A DNA stretch of 64,000 nt from an uncultured Eubacteriales bacterium (GCA_900545225.1 UQXZ01000007.1:26702-90701), one strand, 5' to 3'; shown: positions 26,220-35,673, counted from the stretch's first letter. Made by a program: numbers and translations. The notes: generated from the sequence alone by a model not told the origin.

Positions 26220-27992
26220 TCAATAATTTACAATATCGTATTCGCCTGTTACAACATCACTTGTTTTTTCGCTCTTATCATTAACTGCAACAACTGAAAG
26301 CTTTGTATGTCCCATTGGAAGAGTAATTTCACCTTCATACTTTACTGAATCTTTTGTAGGAGTACTTCCGTCAGTTGTGTAATAAACTGTTGCACCATCA
26401 GGAACTGAAACACTGACAGTTGTACCTGATACATACTTTCCGTTGCTTAAAGAAAGTGTTGGTGTACCTGGAATCATATAATCTATTTTATATTCATATG
26501 TGGCAATTTTACTGCGAACTCCTGCTGAATTGTATGCAACAGCAGAAACAACAGTATATCCCTCATTAACCGTAATAGGTCTTGTGTATATTCTTGATGT
26601 TTCTGAAGGATCGTTACCATCTAAAGTATAGTAAATAGTTGTATTTTCATCAGAAGTAAACTTTATTGTCTGAGAATCATCGTATGAACCGCTATCTATA
26701 CTTGCCTTAGGTGCAGTAACATCATACGCTGCAAGATATTCGTCCATTCCGGCATTTTCATACTTTCTAAGAATGGAATTAATATTATTTACATCATTTT
26801 TCTTTGTATAATTTGCAAGTAATCCCTCTACTGCTTTTCCGTTCTTTTCATCAAGCTTTAATACCTGGTTATAAGTAGCAATTGACTGATCATATTTTTC
26901 AAGTCTGAAATATGTATCTGCCATATGATTGAGCATGTCTGTATTTTTATTGCCCTCATCACTATTGCTCGCCTTTAAATAATTCTCAAGAGCCTCTTCA
27001 TAATTGCCGGCTGCATATGCCTGCTCAGCCTTTTTATATGTGTTGTTATATGAATTATTATTAATGTTAATAACAATAATCAATGCAACTATGCCTACTA
27101 ATGCAGCTACTGCAGGAATTATAACTTTTTTATTCTTATAAAATGGCTTTTTAGCTTGGGTTTCCGGTGGATTATCTATAGCTTCACCATTGGATCTATT
27201 TAATGATTTAGTCATAGTGTTATCTTCAGATTTAGCCTTAACATTATCTGTATTTTTAGACTTTCCTTTGTCTTCGGATTTCACCTTACTATTGTCAGTA
27301 AATTTTTTCTTAGTATTGTCTGCCGACTTTCTCTTACTGTTCTTATTATCTTTTGTATTCTTATTTGAAGTTTTATCTGATACTTTACCTGATACTTTAT
27401 TTGTATCATCAGCAGATGTCGTATCCTTAGTTAAATCAATTTCCGCCGTATCTGCAATATCTGATGCAGTATTAACAGACTGATCTGTTATTGATTCATT
27501 ACTTACAGGCTGATTGGAAACATCAGCTCTAATCTCTTCATTTGAAAGAAATACTTCTCTTGACAATAAAACCTCATCTTCTGTTAATTTCTTAAGAGAT
27601 TCTTCTATCTGTCTGTTAATCTCTTCCTCAGAAACCACAACATCATCCAAATCCAGATTTTGTGACAAGTTATCTGCATTTTTACTCTTTATATCAGATG
27701 TAGTATTAAAATGTTTTGTATAAACAAAATCATTTACATCTACAGTTGTATTCATTTCTTTTATATCATCAAGAATAACTGTATTGTCATTGTTAACGGA
27801 CACATTATTTTCATCCGAAATTTTACCTTCAGATGAAATTTTATCGTCGGATGATACCTTATCTGTTTCGTTCACCTTAACTTCATCAGATATTTTAATT
27901 TCGTCAGAAAATTTATCTTCGCCATCTGCAGAATTAATAATCTTGTCTGCATCAAGTTCATTATCCTTGTTGTAATTATCTTTTTTATCCAT
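26220..27992 (-). CDS. Membrane-anchored TPR protein with chitobiase-like C-terminal domains
   Basis: From the ATG at 27992 (GGAG eight bases upstream) the protein has about 590 residues. The first 280 are low in complexity, dominated by D, S, K, E and N with imperfect repeats such as SSDDKISSEGKISDENN. A single transmembrane helix follows. Next are TPR units (AYAAGNYEEALENYLKA; ADTYFRLEKYDQSIATYNQVLKLD) and then two beta-sandwich units like the chitobiase/hexosaminidase C-terminal domain (TIYYTLDGNDPS and TVYYTTDGSTPT). The TPR and beta domains should lie on the outer face. Function is unknown; a scaffold or envelope role is inferred. Confidence 0.8.
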   Translation of the reverse strand: MDKKDNYNKDNELDADKIINSADGEDKFSDEIKISDEVKVNETDKVSSDDKISSEGKISDENNVSVNNDNTVILDDIKEMNTTVDVNDFVYTKHFNTTSDIKSKNADNLSQNLDLDDVVVSEEEINRQIEESLKKLTEDEVLLSREVFLSNEEIRADVSNQPVSNESITDQSVNTASDIADTAEIDLTKDTTSADDTNKVSGKVSDKTSNKNTKDNKNSKRKSADNTKKKFTDNSKVKSEDKGKSKNTDNVKAKSEDNTMTKSLNRSNGEAIDNPPETQAKKPFYKNKKVIIPAVAALVGIVALIIVININNNSYNNTYKKAEQAYAAGNYEEALENYLKASNSDEGNKNTDMLNHMADTYFRLEKYDQSIATYNQVLKLDEKNGKAVEGLLANYTKKNDVNNINSILRKYENAGMDEYLAAYDVTAPKASIDSGSYDDSQTIKFTSDENTTIYYTLDGNDPSETSRIYTRPITVNEGYTVVSAVAYNSAGVRSKIATYEYKIDYMIPGTPTLSLSNGKYVSGTTVSVSVPDGATVYYTTDGSTPTKDSVKYEGEITLPMGHTKLSVVAVNDKSEKTSDVVTGEYDIVNY

Positions 27993-28225
27993 AATATAAT
28001 CTCCGTTTATATAAATATAACCATACATATCAACAGGCATAACAAATAAATAAATTGGCAAATCGCCATATAAATTCACAGTTAATCTGTTTCATCTCCG
28101 AATATGCATATTTGGATCTTAATCATTTCATTTAAATATACTTTATCTTCCATATTATAATATATGATATACAGTCATGTAAAACGATAGAAAATATTAT
28201 GAATATTATTAAATTTCAACAAAAT

Positions 28226-28261
28226 AAAAAAGCCATCTGCTTTTACACAGACGGCTTTTTT
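28226..28261 (-). terminator. Terminator after ureD
   Basis: AAAAAGCC-TCTG pairs with CAGACGGCTTTTT with one bulge and ends in a T-run on the minus strand, 20 bases past the ureD stop. It ends the ureEFGD transcript. Confidence 0.85.
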
Positions 28262-28281
28262 ATTCAGTTGTATTTGTCAGA

Positions 28282-29091
28282 TTATACCTGTAAGTCTTTA
28301 ATCTTTCTAAAGAACTTCTCGATTGGATCTGCGTTAAAGCCCATTACACGAACAACAACATCGCCGTTGCCTGTATGAGTAACTGATCCTTCCATTTCTT
28401 CAGCTTCTTTAATAAGATGATTAACTTCTGCAATCCAGTCTTCAGATCTTTCAATGTTGAAATAGATCTGATTGCCAAAATGTGTATAGCCTTCATACAT
28501 TCCGAGGCCTGAAATATCCATTAATTCAGGTTCGAACTGTACGTTATCTCTATATACCATTTTTCCGCCCTGACGAACTTCTACAAGGTTGTTGAATTCA
28601 CGATAGTCAAATCTTTCACCGAAAGCAACACGACCACAGCAAAGTATTTCTTCGTAGATTAACTTTGAAGTTTCATCTTCAAGGTTAATGTATACGTTGT
28701 TAAATACTGCAGAGTCAGCGTAAGGCATGATTGGCATTGGATGGTAGTCAAAATATGTATCCTTTTCCATGTTGATGAATACGTCTCTTGTACCATGTCC
28801 ATCATGCATCTTGTGAACTTTTTCGTATGACTGTGTGAAGTATTCTACATCACTACCTTCTTTGAGATCGAACTGGAACTTCTGTACGTCACCTTCCATG
28901 ATACCTGGAGATGCCATAAGAAGTAATAATCTCATAACCTGCTTGTTTGTTAACTTATCCTTCTGATATAAAGGAAGCATGATTTTAAAAGGTGGTGTGA
29001 AAAAGCTGTCACTTACGATTGTTTTTCCGTCACGGAATTCACTTTCAATTTTTAATTCTGATACTTTTCCAAATTTATTTTCTGAAGCCAC
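28282..29091 (-). CDS. ureD: Urease accessory protein UreD (UreH)
   Basis: UreD binds apo-urease together with UreF and UreG and guides nickel into the active site. The 269-residue protein shows the family segments SFFTPPFKIMLPLY, LLLLMASPGIMEGD and TQSYEKVHKM, and the FGERFDYREFNN stretch in its second half. The start is GTG at 29091, two bases after the ureG stop, with AGAGG a little far upstream, suggesting coupling to ureG. It is the last gene of ureEFGD. Confidence 0.92.
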   Translation of the reverse strand: MASENKFGKVSELKIESEFRDGKTIVSDSFFTPPFKIMLPLYQKDKLTNKQVMRLLLLMASPGIMEGDVQKFQFDLKEGSDVEYFTQSYEKVHKMHDGHGTRDVFINMEKDTYFDYHPMPIMPYADSAVFNNVYINLEDETSKLIYEEILCCGRVAFGERFDYREFNNLVEVRQGGKMVYRDNVQFEPELMDISGLGMYEGYTHFGNQIYFNIERSEDWIAEVNHLIKEAEEMEGSVTHTGNGDVVVRVMGFNADPIEKFFRKIKDLQV

Positions 29092-29092
29092 T

Positions 29093-29704
29093 TTATTTAA
29101 TATCCTCTAATAAAACATCACGTTTAATCCAGTTAATTACATCCTGAACACCTTCACCTGTTCTAACGTTTGTGAAGATGAAAGGCTTGTCGCCACGCAT
29201 TCTCTTAGAATCTCTTTCCATAATTGAAAGATCAGCACCAACGTATGGAGCAAGGTCAATCTTATTAATGCACAATAAGTCAGACTTTGTGATACCAGGG
29301 CCACCCTTTCTAGGAATCTTATCACCTTCAGCAACGTCGATAACGAAGATTGTAGCATCAACAAGCTCAGGTGAGAATGTAGCTGAAAGGTTATCACCAC
29401 CACTCTCGATGAAGAGAAGCTGGATATCCGGGAACTTAGCTACAAGATCTTCAACAGCTTCAAGGTTCATAGATGCATCCTCACGAATAGCTGTATGAGG
29501 ACAACCACCTGTTTCAACACCTGCGATTCTGTCACGAGAAATTACTGAGTTCTTTGCAAGGAAAGAAGCATCTTCCTTTGTGTAGATATCGTTTGTGATA
29601 ACACCAATACTGTATTCGCCTGCAAGCTCTCTTGTAAGCACTTCGATTAAAGCAGTTTTACCTGAACCTACAGGACCTGCTACACCAATTTTAGTTAATG
29701 ACAT
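29093..29704 (-). CDS. ureG: Urease accessory GTPase UreG
   Basis: UreG is the SIMIBI-class GTPase that drives nickel transfer to urease. The P-loop is GPVGSGKTAL at residues 10-19. GGCPHTAIREDASMNLEA carries the conserved Cys-Pro-His metal site and switch I, followed by ESGGDNLSATFSPEL (switch II), and NKIDLAPYVGAD gives guanine specificity. Length (203 aa) is normal. GAGG precedes the ATG at 29704. Confidence 0.97.
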   Translation of the reverse strand: MSLTKIGVAGPVGSGKTALIEVLTRELAGEYSIGVITNDIYTKEDASFLAKNSVISRDRIAGVETGGCPHTAIREDASMNLEAVEDLVAKFPDIQLLFIESGGDNLSATFSPELVDATIFVIDVAEGDKIPRKGGPGITKSDLLCINKIDLAPYVGADLSIMERDSKRMRGDKPFIFTNVRTGEGVQDVINWIKRDVLLEDIK

Positions 29705-29745
29705 AAGAATAACCTCTCAAATTTATTTTTGTTAATTATTGAATA

Positions 29746-30438
29746 TTATGACATGTAAAGTCTTGAATATAAGTATTCATGCTGCATGCATCTTAAGTCG
29801 AATCCAGGACTAGCAAGACCAACCTTCTTAATATCCATTACCATAACTTCTTCGATTAATTCATCGAATACTTCGATCATGCTGTAAAGAATCTGCTGAC
29901 CACTTGTCTGGCTTAAAGGAATTGTCTTAACACTTGTAACAACTAATCCTGATGTCTGTGTGTATAAGAAGCAATCTAAAGCATCTTCAAGGTCGATGTT
30001 AGCAGCTGCACAGAAAACTCCGTATGCAGTAGCATGATGAATTGGGCTGTTAGCCTTAGCTTCTACAAACTGATCAAAAATAGGATCTAAATCATCAACA
30101 CCCATGCTCTGAACAGTTTTTACAAAACGAGAACCAAGCTTCTGGCTAGCCTCTCTGATTTCTCTTGGAGTCTTACTTGCTTCAATGATTTCATCGAAAT
30201 CAAGAAGATCTTTCATAACTCCTTCTTTAGCATACTCATATGCAAATCTTACAAATGCTAATTCATTGTAAAGCATATTGTACTTAAGTTTTTTTCTAAT
30301 AAATTCTCCTGCTGTCTGAGAATCATGAACGATGCCGTTCTGAATATATGTTTCAAGGCCGTATGAATGAGAATATGCACCGATTGGGAACATAGCATCG
30401 TTAATCTGAAGCAGAAGGAACTTAGAGTTTAAGTCCAT
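29746..30438 (-). CDS. ureF: Urease accessory protein UreF
   Basis: UreF is an all-helical protein that bridges UreD and UreG in the urease activation complex. The N-terminus LLQINDAMFPIGAYSHSYGLETYIQNGIV is the classic UreF opening. The middle contains HHATAYGVFCAAANI and the C-terminus SPGFDLRCMQHEYLYSRLY, both conserved. Length (230 aa) is normal. GGAG precedes the ATG at 30438. It lies between ureE and ureG. Confidence 0.95.
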   Translation of the reverse strand: MDLNSKFLLLQINDAMFPIGAYSHSYGLETYIQNGIVHDSQTAGEFIRKKLKYNMLYNELAFVRFAYEYAKEGVMKDLLDFDEIIEASKTPREIREASQKLGSRFVKTVQSMGVDDLDPIFDQFVEAKANSPIHHATAYGVFCAAANIDLEDALDCFLYTQTSGLVVTSVKTIPLSQTSGQQILYSMIEVFDELIEEVMVMDIKKVGLASPGFDLRCMQHEYLYSRLYMS

Positions 30439-30451
30439 AGTTATCTCCTAA

Positions 30452-30931
30452 TTAGTGTGAATGTGATGAAACCGATGTAGAAATTCTGTTATCGAAGTCA
30501 AACTTGTCTTCAACAACCATAGCTTCAACACCAGGAATCTTTCTAACTAAAATAAGCATTGGCTCATTATATGGTGTAAGGAATGTTCTTCTGTCCTTAC
30601 CCCAGAATAAAGGAGCGTGTCTGTTACCGATTTCGTAACAAACCTTTGCAATCATATATAATTGATCTTCAGCTACAGTGATTTCAATTGCTTCACATTC
30701 TTCAATGTTTACAGCAATTACAGTATCACCTTCAACAGCTAATACATCATCCTGGTTTAAGCCTCTTACAAGAACTGAATCGTCAAGGTTAATTCCGATA
30801 TCAACGCCTGCACGAGTCTTCTTTCTGTGAAGTCTCTTGAAAGCTTCATCCCATGGAAAATCTACATAATCTACCTTTTTACCGGCAAATTCAGCATCCT
30901 GAATCTTACCGAGAATTTTTTCACAAATCAT
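30452..30931 (-). CDS. ureE: Urease nickel metallochaperone UreE
   Basis: UreE binds nickel and passes it to UreG. From the ATG at 30931 (MICEKILGKIQD) it has 160 residues: an N-terminal beta domain with KKTRAGVDIGINLDD, and a C-terminal ferredoxin-like domain with MIAKVCYEIGNRHAPLFW, where the histidine is the conserved metal ligand. The tail is only SHSH, much shorter than the His-rich tails of some UreE. No ribosome site is evident at this start, and an in-frame ATG 21 codons earlier lacks one too. It opens ureEFGD. Confidence 0.92.
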   Translation of the reverse strand: MICEKILGKIQDAEFAGKKVDYVDFPWDEAFKRLHRKKTRAGVDIGINLDDSVLVRGLNQDDVLAVEGDTVIAVNIEECEAIEITVAEDQLYMIAKVCYEIGNRHAPLFWGKDRRTFLTPYNEPMLILVRKIPGVEAMVVEDKFDFDNRISTSVSSHSH

Positions 30932-31159
30932 AAGTAAATCAATATATAAAGTCCAAATCAGATATTTTAAATAATTATTTAAATAATATACCAAAATAGC
31001 TTATTTAAATACAATTTACGACTTCATATCTCCTTTCGTATTACTTTAATACAAAAACTTATTTTAATAACATATATGTGTGAACCTGCCTATATGTTGA
31101 GCCTGACTTATTTCGTTTAACATACTAAAAGTACATATTATAAAACAAGTTTATTTTAG

Positions 31160-31211
31160 ATAAGCGCGACATGGTAGCGATTATTACTAATCTCTAACAC
31201 ATCGCGCTTAT
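31160..31211 (-). repeat. Stem-loop between ureC and ureE
   Basis: ATAAGCGCGA at 31160-31169 pairs with TCGCGCTTAT at 31202-31211, enclosing about 32 bases. A short AT-rich run follows on the minus strand. It splits the urease locus into structural (ureABC) and accessory (ureEFGD) halves and may limit read-through or protect the ureABC mRNA. The rest of 30932-31256 shows no gene. Confidence 0.6.
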
Positions 31212-31256
31212 TTTATAATATATGATTACTTAAAACTAAATGTTTATAAGTAAAAA

Positions 31257-32975
31257 TTAGAATAAGTTGTAAACCTGTGCAAGTGGAAGAACAGTAGCTG
31301 GCTCTGAGTATGCCTTCTTACCATCAACTGTAACTTCATATGTTTCAGGATCAACGATGATTTCTGGAGTAGCATCGTTAAGAACCATGTCCTTCTTACC
31401 GATGTTACGGCAGCCTTCAACTGGAAGAAGTGTCTTCTGGAGACCGTACTTCTCAGCGATACCAGCTTCGATAGATGCCTTTGATACGAATGTGAAGCAT
31501 GTATCGAATACAGCCTTGCTGTCAGCACCGAACATCTTCTTGTAGAGGATTGGCTCACATGTAGGGATAGAAGCGTTAGCCTCACCCATCTTAGCAGCTG
31601 TTACAAGACCACCCTTGATGATGATGTCAGGTCTTGCACCGAAGAATGCTGGGTTCCAAAGAACGATATCAGCATACTTACCAACTTCAAGAGAACCAAC
31701 ATACTGATCGATACCGAATGTGATAGCTGGGTTGATTGTGTACTTAGCGATATATCTCTTAGCACGGAAGTTATCGTTGTCATTGCCAGCATCTTCTGGA
31801 AGAGGTCCAACCTGATCCTTTAACTTAGATGCACACTGCCATGTACGTGTAATAACCTCTGATGGACGACCCATAGCCTGTGAGTCAGATGACATCATTG
31901 AGAAAGCACCGATATCATGAAGAACGTCTTCTGCACCGATTGTCTCTGGACGAATTCTTGACTCAGCGAATGCTAAATCCTCAGGAATATTCTTGTCGAG
32001 GTGGTGGCATACGCAAAGCATGTCAAGGTGCTCGTCAAGTGTATTAACTGTGAATGGCATTGTTGGGTTTGTTGATGATGGAAGAACGTTTGCAACTGAA
32101 GCAACTTCCATAAGGTCAGGAGCGTGTCCACCACCAGCACCTTCAGAGTGGAATGTGTGGATAGCACGGCCAGCGAATGCGTTGATAGAATCTTCTACGC
32201 AACCGCACTCGTTAAGTGTATCTGTATGGATACAAACCTGGATATCATAGATATCAGCCTGTCCAAGACAGTGATCGATAGCTGCAGGTGTTGAACCCCA
32301 GTCTTCATGAAGCTTGAGACCCATAGCACCAGCCTTGATCTGCTCTGCAAGTGGCTCTTCGTAAGCACAGTTACCCTTACCAAGCATACCAATGTTCATT
32401 GGATACTGCTCTACAGACTTAAGCATCATTTCGATGTTCCATGGACCAGGTGTACATGTTGTAGCATTTGTACCATCAACAGGACCTGTACCACCACCGA
32501 TCATTGTTGTGATACCTGAGTAAAGAGCTGTTTCAATCTGCTGTGGGCAAATCCAGTGGATATGTGTATCGATACCACCGGCTGTTACGATAAGACCTTC
32601 ACCAGCAAGTGCTTCTGTACCAGGTCCAACGATCATGTTTTCATCAACACCATCCATTGTTCCAGGGTTACCTGACTTACCGATACCAGCGATCTTTCCG
32701 TCCTTGATACCGATATCTGCCTTATAAATTCCTGTTACGTCAAGAATTAAGCAGTTTGTGATTACAAGGTCAAGTGCAGCGTCAGCTGTTGTGATAGGTG
32801 ACTGTCCCATACCATCACGAAGTGTCTTACCACCACCAAACTTTGCTTCATCACCATAAACTGTAAGGTCCTTTTCTACCTCGATAATAAGGCTTGTGTC
32901 ACCAAGACGTACCTTATCTCCTGTTGTTGGACCAAACATAGATGCATAACTTTGTCCTGATATTTTTACGCTCAT
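31257..32975 (-). CDS. ureC: Urease alpha subunit
   Basis: UreC is the catalytic subunit that hydrolyses urea to ammonia and carbamate at a dinickel centre. Nickel ligands are visible: HIHWICPQQ (about residues 136-138), the carbamylated lysine in GLKLHEDWGS (about 220), HTDTLNE, and HTFHSEGAGGGHAPD. The flap with the active-site cysteine and histidine is MCVCHHLDKN (about 321). Length (572 aa) is normal. Codon use is strongly biased toward a few codons, suggesting high expression. AGGAGG precedes the ATG at 32975. Confidence 0.99.
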   Translation of the reverse strand: MSVKISGQSYASMFGPTTGDKVRLGDTSLIIEVEKDLTVYGDEAKFGGGKTLRDGMGQSPITTADAALDLVITNCLILDVTGIYKADIGIKDGKIAGIGKSGNPGTMDGVDENMIVGPGTEALAGEGLIVTAGGIDTHIHWICPQQIETALYSGITTMIGGGTGPVDGTNATTCTPGPWNIEMMLKSVEQYPMNIGMLGKGNCAYEEPLAEQIKAGAMGLKLHEDWGSTPAAIDHCLGQADIYDIQVCIHTDTLNECGCVEDSINAFAGRAIHTFHSEGAGGGHAPDLMEVASVANVLPSSTNPTMPFTVNTLDEHLDMLCVCHHLDKNIPEDLAFAESRIRPETIGAEDVLHDIGAFSMMSSDSQAMGRPSEVITRTWQCASKLKDQVGPLPEDAGNDNDNFRAKRYIAKYTINPAITFGIDQYVGSLEVGKYADIVLWNPAFFGARPDIIIKGGLVTAAKMGEANASIPTCEPILYKKMFGADSKAVFDTCFTFVSKASIEAGIAEKYGLQKTLLPVEGCRNIGKKDMVLNDATPEIIVDPETYEVTVDGKKAYSEPATVLPLAQVYNLF

Positions 32976-33063
32976 AACATCCTCCTATATTTTTAAGCTA
33001 AACATTTTATATTTCGCTTATTTTATTTACGTTCTTTTAAACAATTGATTGTTAAAGGGTTAA

Positions 33064-33426
33064 TTACTTGATGAATCCCTTAACCTTAGCGTTCTCAATT
33101 GCCTGCTGCTTGTTCTCTTCTGAGATAACACCACATGTTAAATCGTTAAGACCGTAGATACGCTTTGTACCACCGAACTCGCAAAGCTGAACTTCCTTTG
33201 TCTCACCTGGCTCGAAACGAACTGATGTACCTGAAGGGATGTCAAGGTGATATCCGTATGCAGCAGCTCTATCAAAGTCAAGAAGCTTGTTTACCTCGAA
33301 GAAGTGGCAGTGTGAACCAACCTGAACAGGTCTGTCACCAGCATTTGTAACTTTGATGTTAACTGTCTTCTTGCCAGCGTTAATTTCAATTTCTCTATCT
33401 AAAATAATAGTTTCACCGAATTTCAT
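33064..33426 (-). CDS. ureB: Urease beta subunit
   Basis: UreB is the small structural subunit of the urease trimer. The 120-residue sequence includes VTNAGDRPVQVGSHCHFFEVN, RAAAYGYHLDIPSGTSVRFEPGETKEVQLCEFGG, both diagnostic. A separate ureB shows the three-subunit bacterial layout, not the fused UreAB of Helicobacter. AAGGAGG precedes the ATG at 33426, and ureC starts 88 bases after the stop. Confidence 0.98.
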   Translation of the reverse strand: MKFGETIILDREIEINAGKKTVNIKVTNAGDRPVQVGSHCHFFEVNKLLDFDRAAAYGYHLDIPSGTSVRFEPGETKEVQLCEFGGTKRIYGLNDLTCGVISEENKQQAIENAKVKGFIK

Positions 33427-33447
33427 TATGTTGCCTCCTTATTTTAA

Positions 33448-33750
33448 TTACTGGATTGGATTATGAACTGATACAAGCTTTGTACCATCTGGGAAAGTAC
33501 ACTCAACCTGAACTACTGCTACCATATCAGCAACTCCGTCCATAACGTCAGCCTTTGTTAAAAGCTTTGTGCCAAGCTGCATTAATTCTGCAACTGACTT
33601 ACCATCACGAGCATATTCAAGTATGTTCTTTGTAATTAAAGCAACTGACTCAGGGTAGTTAAGCTTAACCCCTCTGTCTTTTCTTTCCTGTGCTAAAATA
33701 CCAGCTACGTAAACTATAAGTTTCTCTGTATCCTTATCATTTAAACGCAT
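33448..33750 (-). CDS. ureA: Urease gamma subunit
   Basis: UreA is the smallest urease subunit. From the ATG at 33750 (AAGGAGG seven bases upstream) it is 100 residues, the normal length, with RLNDKDTEKLIVYVAG, RGVKLNYPESVALI and VQVECTFPDGTKLVSVHNPI. An ATG 42 codons upstream lacks a ribosome site and would add sequence unlike any UreA. It is first in ureABC; ureB follows 21 bases after the stop. Confidence 0.97.
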   Translation of the reverse strand: MRLNDKDTEKLIVYVAGILAQERKDRGVKLNYPESVALITKNILEYARDGKSVAELMQLGTKLLTKADVMDGVADMVAVVQVECTFPDGTKLVSVHNPIQ

Positions 33751-33832
33751 CTCTTTTCCTCCTTCTCTGGTTTTCAAACATATTCTCAAGCATTTTTTCA
33801 ACCCCTCAAGGGGGTTCTCAGCTCTGATTTGT

Positions 33833-33861
33833 ATAATAGCATAAATTGGATATATCGTCAA
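33833..33861 (-). promoter_or_regulatory. Promoter of ureABC
   Basis: On the minus strand TTGACG (33861-33856), 17 bases and TATTAT (33838-33833) form a strong housekeeping-type promoter. Transcription would start near 33826, giving a leader of about 75 bases that contains the hairpin AACCCCC-TTGA-GGGGTT. The 33862-34228 stretch upstream is AT-rich and shows no gene. Confidence 0.7.
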
Positions 33862-34228
33862 TAAATTAAATTGCATTTTTTACAATGTGTTTTTTTGCCG
33901 CAAGTGCCCATTTTACCTATGTTTATGCGATTTTCGCCCTCTTTTTACACAATAATTTTTTTATTATACAAAATTTATATCTGCAAACAATGTTCAATAA
34001 TATATTAGCAATACCTTACTATCCGAAAATGTCGTAAAAAAGGGATTGCAAAACGGCACATTTACTGTATCGGTTAATTTTATTAAGTGTATTTTTTTGT
34101 ACTTTTTCTACACTAAATATTAAAATGTTGCGTAATTTCAACAATTATTAAAAAGTCTATTTTTTACAATGGTTATTATGTCTATTTTTTTCTTTCTATA
34201 TAAGTATTAAAATCCCGTTTTTAATCTA

Positions 34229-35197
34229 TTATTTATCATCACATATTCTGGCATAGCATAATTCAAATCCAAATGGAGATATTGGCATCATTCCATACAT
34301 ATATAATATGATTCCGTCATATTCCGCATATGTTTCATCCAGAGTATTACAGAAGAAATCTCTTACTACTCCGAGTTTTTCCCCCTTCTTGAACTTCTCA
34401 TCTATTTTTACTGTAGGATGCCAGCACGCACTTTTATAGTATTTTGAATTAATATATCTTAAGTCACAGACATCCACAGGTTCTGTTTCAGGTTTTACAG
34501 GATCCCCCTCAAGCACTCCCAGATGCTTTAATACATTGATAACATCCTTCTTATATAAGATAACATCGTCATCAGAAAGAAGATTGCTGTGGCCTCTTTC
34601 CAGAAGTATCCCCGGTATACCATTTACACCGGCATGATTATACGCACCTGTTGTTGCAACGGATTTAACCATATATCCTACACTTACACATCTGGCAGCT
34701 TCTCTTGCTATTTCCACAACTTCATCAGTAGCAACTCCTGTGTAATATACATGTGGTGTAATCCAGTCTGAATAACATCCGTGTAAATCCATATGGAAAT
34801 CACAATGAGACTGGAACTTATCCCACAATGTCCATGCAATCTTGTCTGTAAGAGTTCCATGTGGGTTTGGCGGGAATACTCTGTTGAGATTTTTTCCATC
34901 AATAGGAGTAATATTTTCCTGCTTTGATTCAAAAGTCTGTACACTTACAGGATGAATAATTGCAAGCTGTCCGCAAATATCTTCCGACTTAAGATCTCTT
35001 GCTATCTCGCAGGCAGCATGAATACCTTCATATTCTCCTCCATGGATACCCGATGTAACAAGAACCGTCTTACCATCTCTTGTTCCGTTAATAAATGTTA
35101 CCGGCATATATTCTTCACTATCCATAACCTGGACATAAACCTGCTTCTTTTCACCAGTCTTTATTTCATGACCTGCTATGCTCCATACATTATCCAT
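34229..35197 (-). CDS. Succinylglutamate desuccinylase/aspartoacylase-type zinc hydrolase
   Basis: The 322-residue protein belongs to the AstE/AspA branch of the M14 carboxypeptidase fold, which removes acyl or amino-acid groups. The zinc site is visible as GIHGGEYEG (His52, Glu55) and CDFHMDLHG, with the substrate-binding NLNRVFP between them. It lies leftward, downstream of ureA's region but separated by 500 bases, and is not clearly part of the urease operon. TAAGGAGG precedes the ATG at 35197. The substrate is not determined; peptide or acyl-amino-acid turnover is possible. Confidence 0.82.
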   Translation of the reverse strand: MDNVWSIAGHEIKTGEKKQVYVQVMDSEEYMPVTFINGTRDGKTVLVTSGIHGGEYEGIHAACEIARDLKSEDICGQLAIIHPVSVQTFESKQENITPIDGKNLNRVFPPNPHGTLTDKIAWTLWDKFQSHCDFHMDLHGCYSDWITPHVYYTGVATDEVVEIAREAARCVSVGYMVKSVATTGAYNHAGVNGIPGILLERGHSNLLSDDDVILYKKDVINVLKHLGVLEGDPVKPETEPVDVCDLRYINSKYYKSACWHPTVKIDEKFKKGEKLGVVRDFFCNTLDETYAEYDGIILYMYGMMPISPFGFELCYARICDDK

Positions 35198-35400
35198 ATC
35201 CGTATTAATCCTCCTTAATCAGAACCGAAGTGATTTAAAATAAACAATATGATTTCTTTAATATATTTCCTGAATTTCTATAAATCCTCAGTGCTTTAAA
35301 ACCGATATATTTAATAAACTGACACATAATAAATACATGGAATTTTCTCATAATTATACTATGTTCATCACCTGTTGCTAACCCCATGCATGCATATTTA

Positions 35401-35640
35401 AATGGAGAATTTTTATCTTTGTAGTAGCATGTAGCAATCCATACGCATTTTGTATATTTTCCACCTGTAATTTAATCGGCTGATAACTGACAACATCTAT
35501 ATTGTATATAAAACAGCCATAAGCAGCTCCATACGCATTTTTACATATATATTGCATATATAAACAGCTCTATACATTTTTTCATATATCTCATATAAAA
35601 ACGGTCACAAGCAGTTCCATACGCATCTGCCTGTTATCAG
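35401..35640. repeat. Degenerate dispersed repeats, about 25 bp each
   Basis: On the plus strand variants of AAGCAGCTCCATACGCATTTT occur near 35440, 35521, 35561 and 35609, spaced roughly 40-80 bases and separated by AT-rich ATATAT stretches. They are imperfect (for example AACAGCTCTATACATTTTTT). They do not code and differ too much in spacing and sequence to be a CRISPR array. The origin is unclear. Confidence 0.55.
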
Positions 35641-35673
35641 GTATTGCGCCAGTCCTGCCTATGACCGTTATTA
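35597..35673 (-). terminator. Large hairpin after the thioesterase-methyltransferase gene
   Basis: AACGGTCA-AAGCAG pairs with CTGCCT-TGACCGTT around about 40 bases, followed on the minus strand by TTTTTATAT. It lies 30 bases past the stop of the upstream gene and is probably its terminator, though the loop is long and contains one of the degenerate repeats. Confidence 0.6.

Noticed and set aside
30932..30994. Longer ureE start at 30994
   Set aside because: It would add a hydrophobic 21-residue stretch not found in UreE, and no ribosome site is there.
34229..35197. AstE-like gene as part of the urease operon
   Set aside because: It lies upstream of the ureABC promoter with a 480-base gap and a separate function; no evidence for co-transcription.
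35401..35640. Possible CRISPR array
   Set aside because: Units are imperfect, spacing is irregular, spacers are AT repeats and no cas genes are present.
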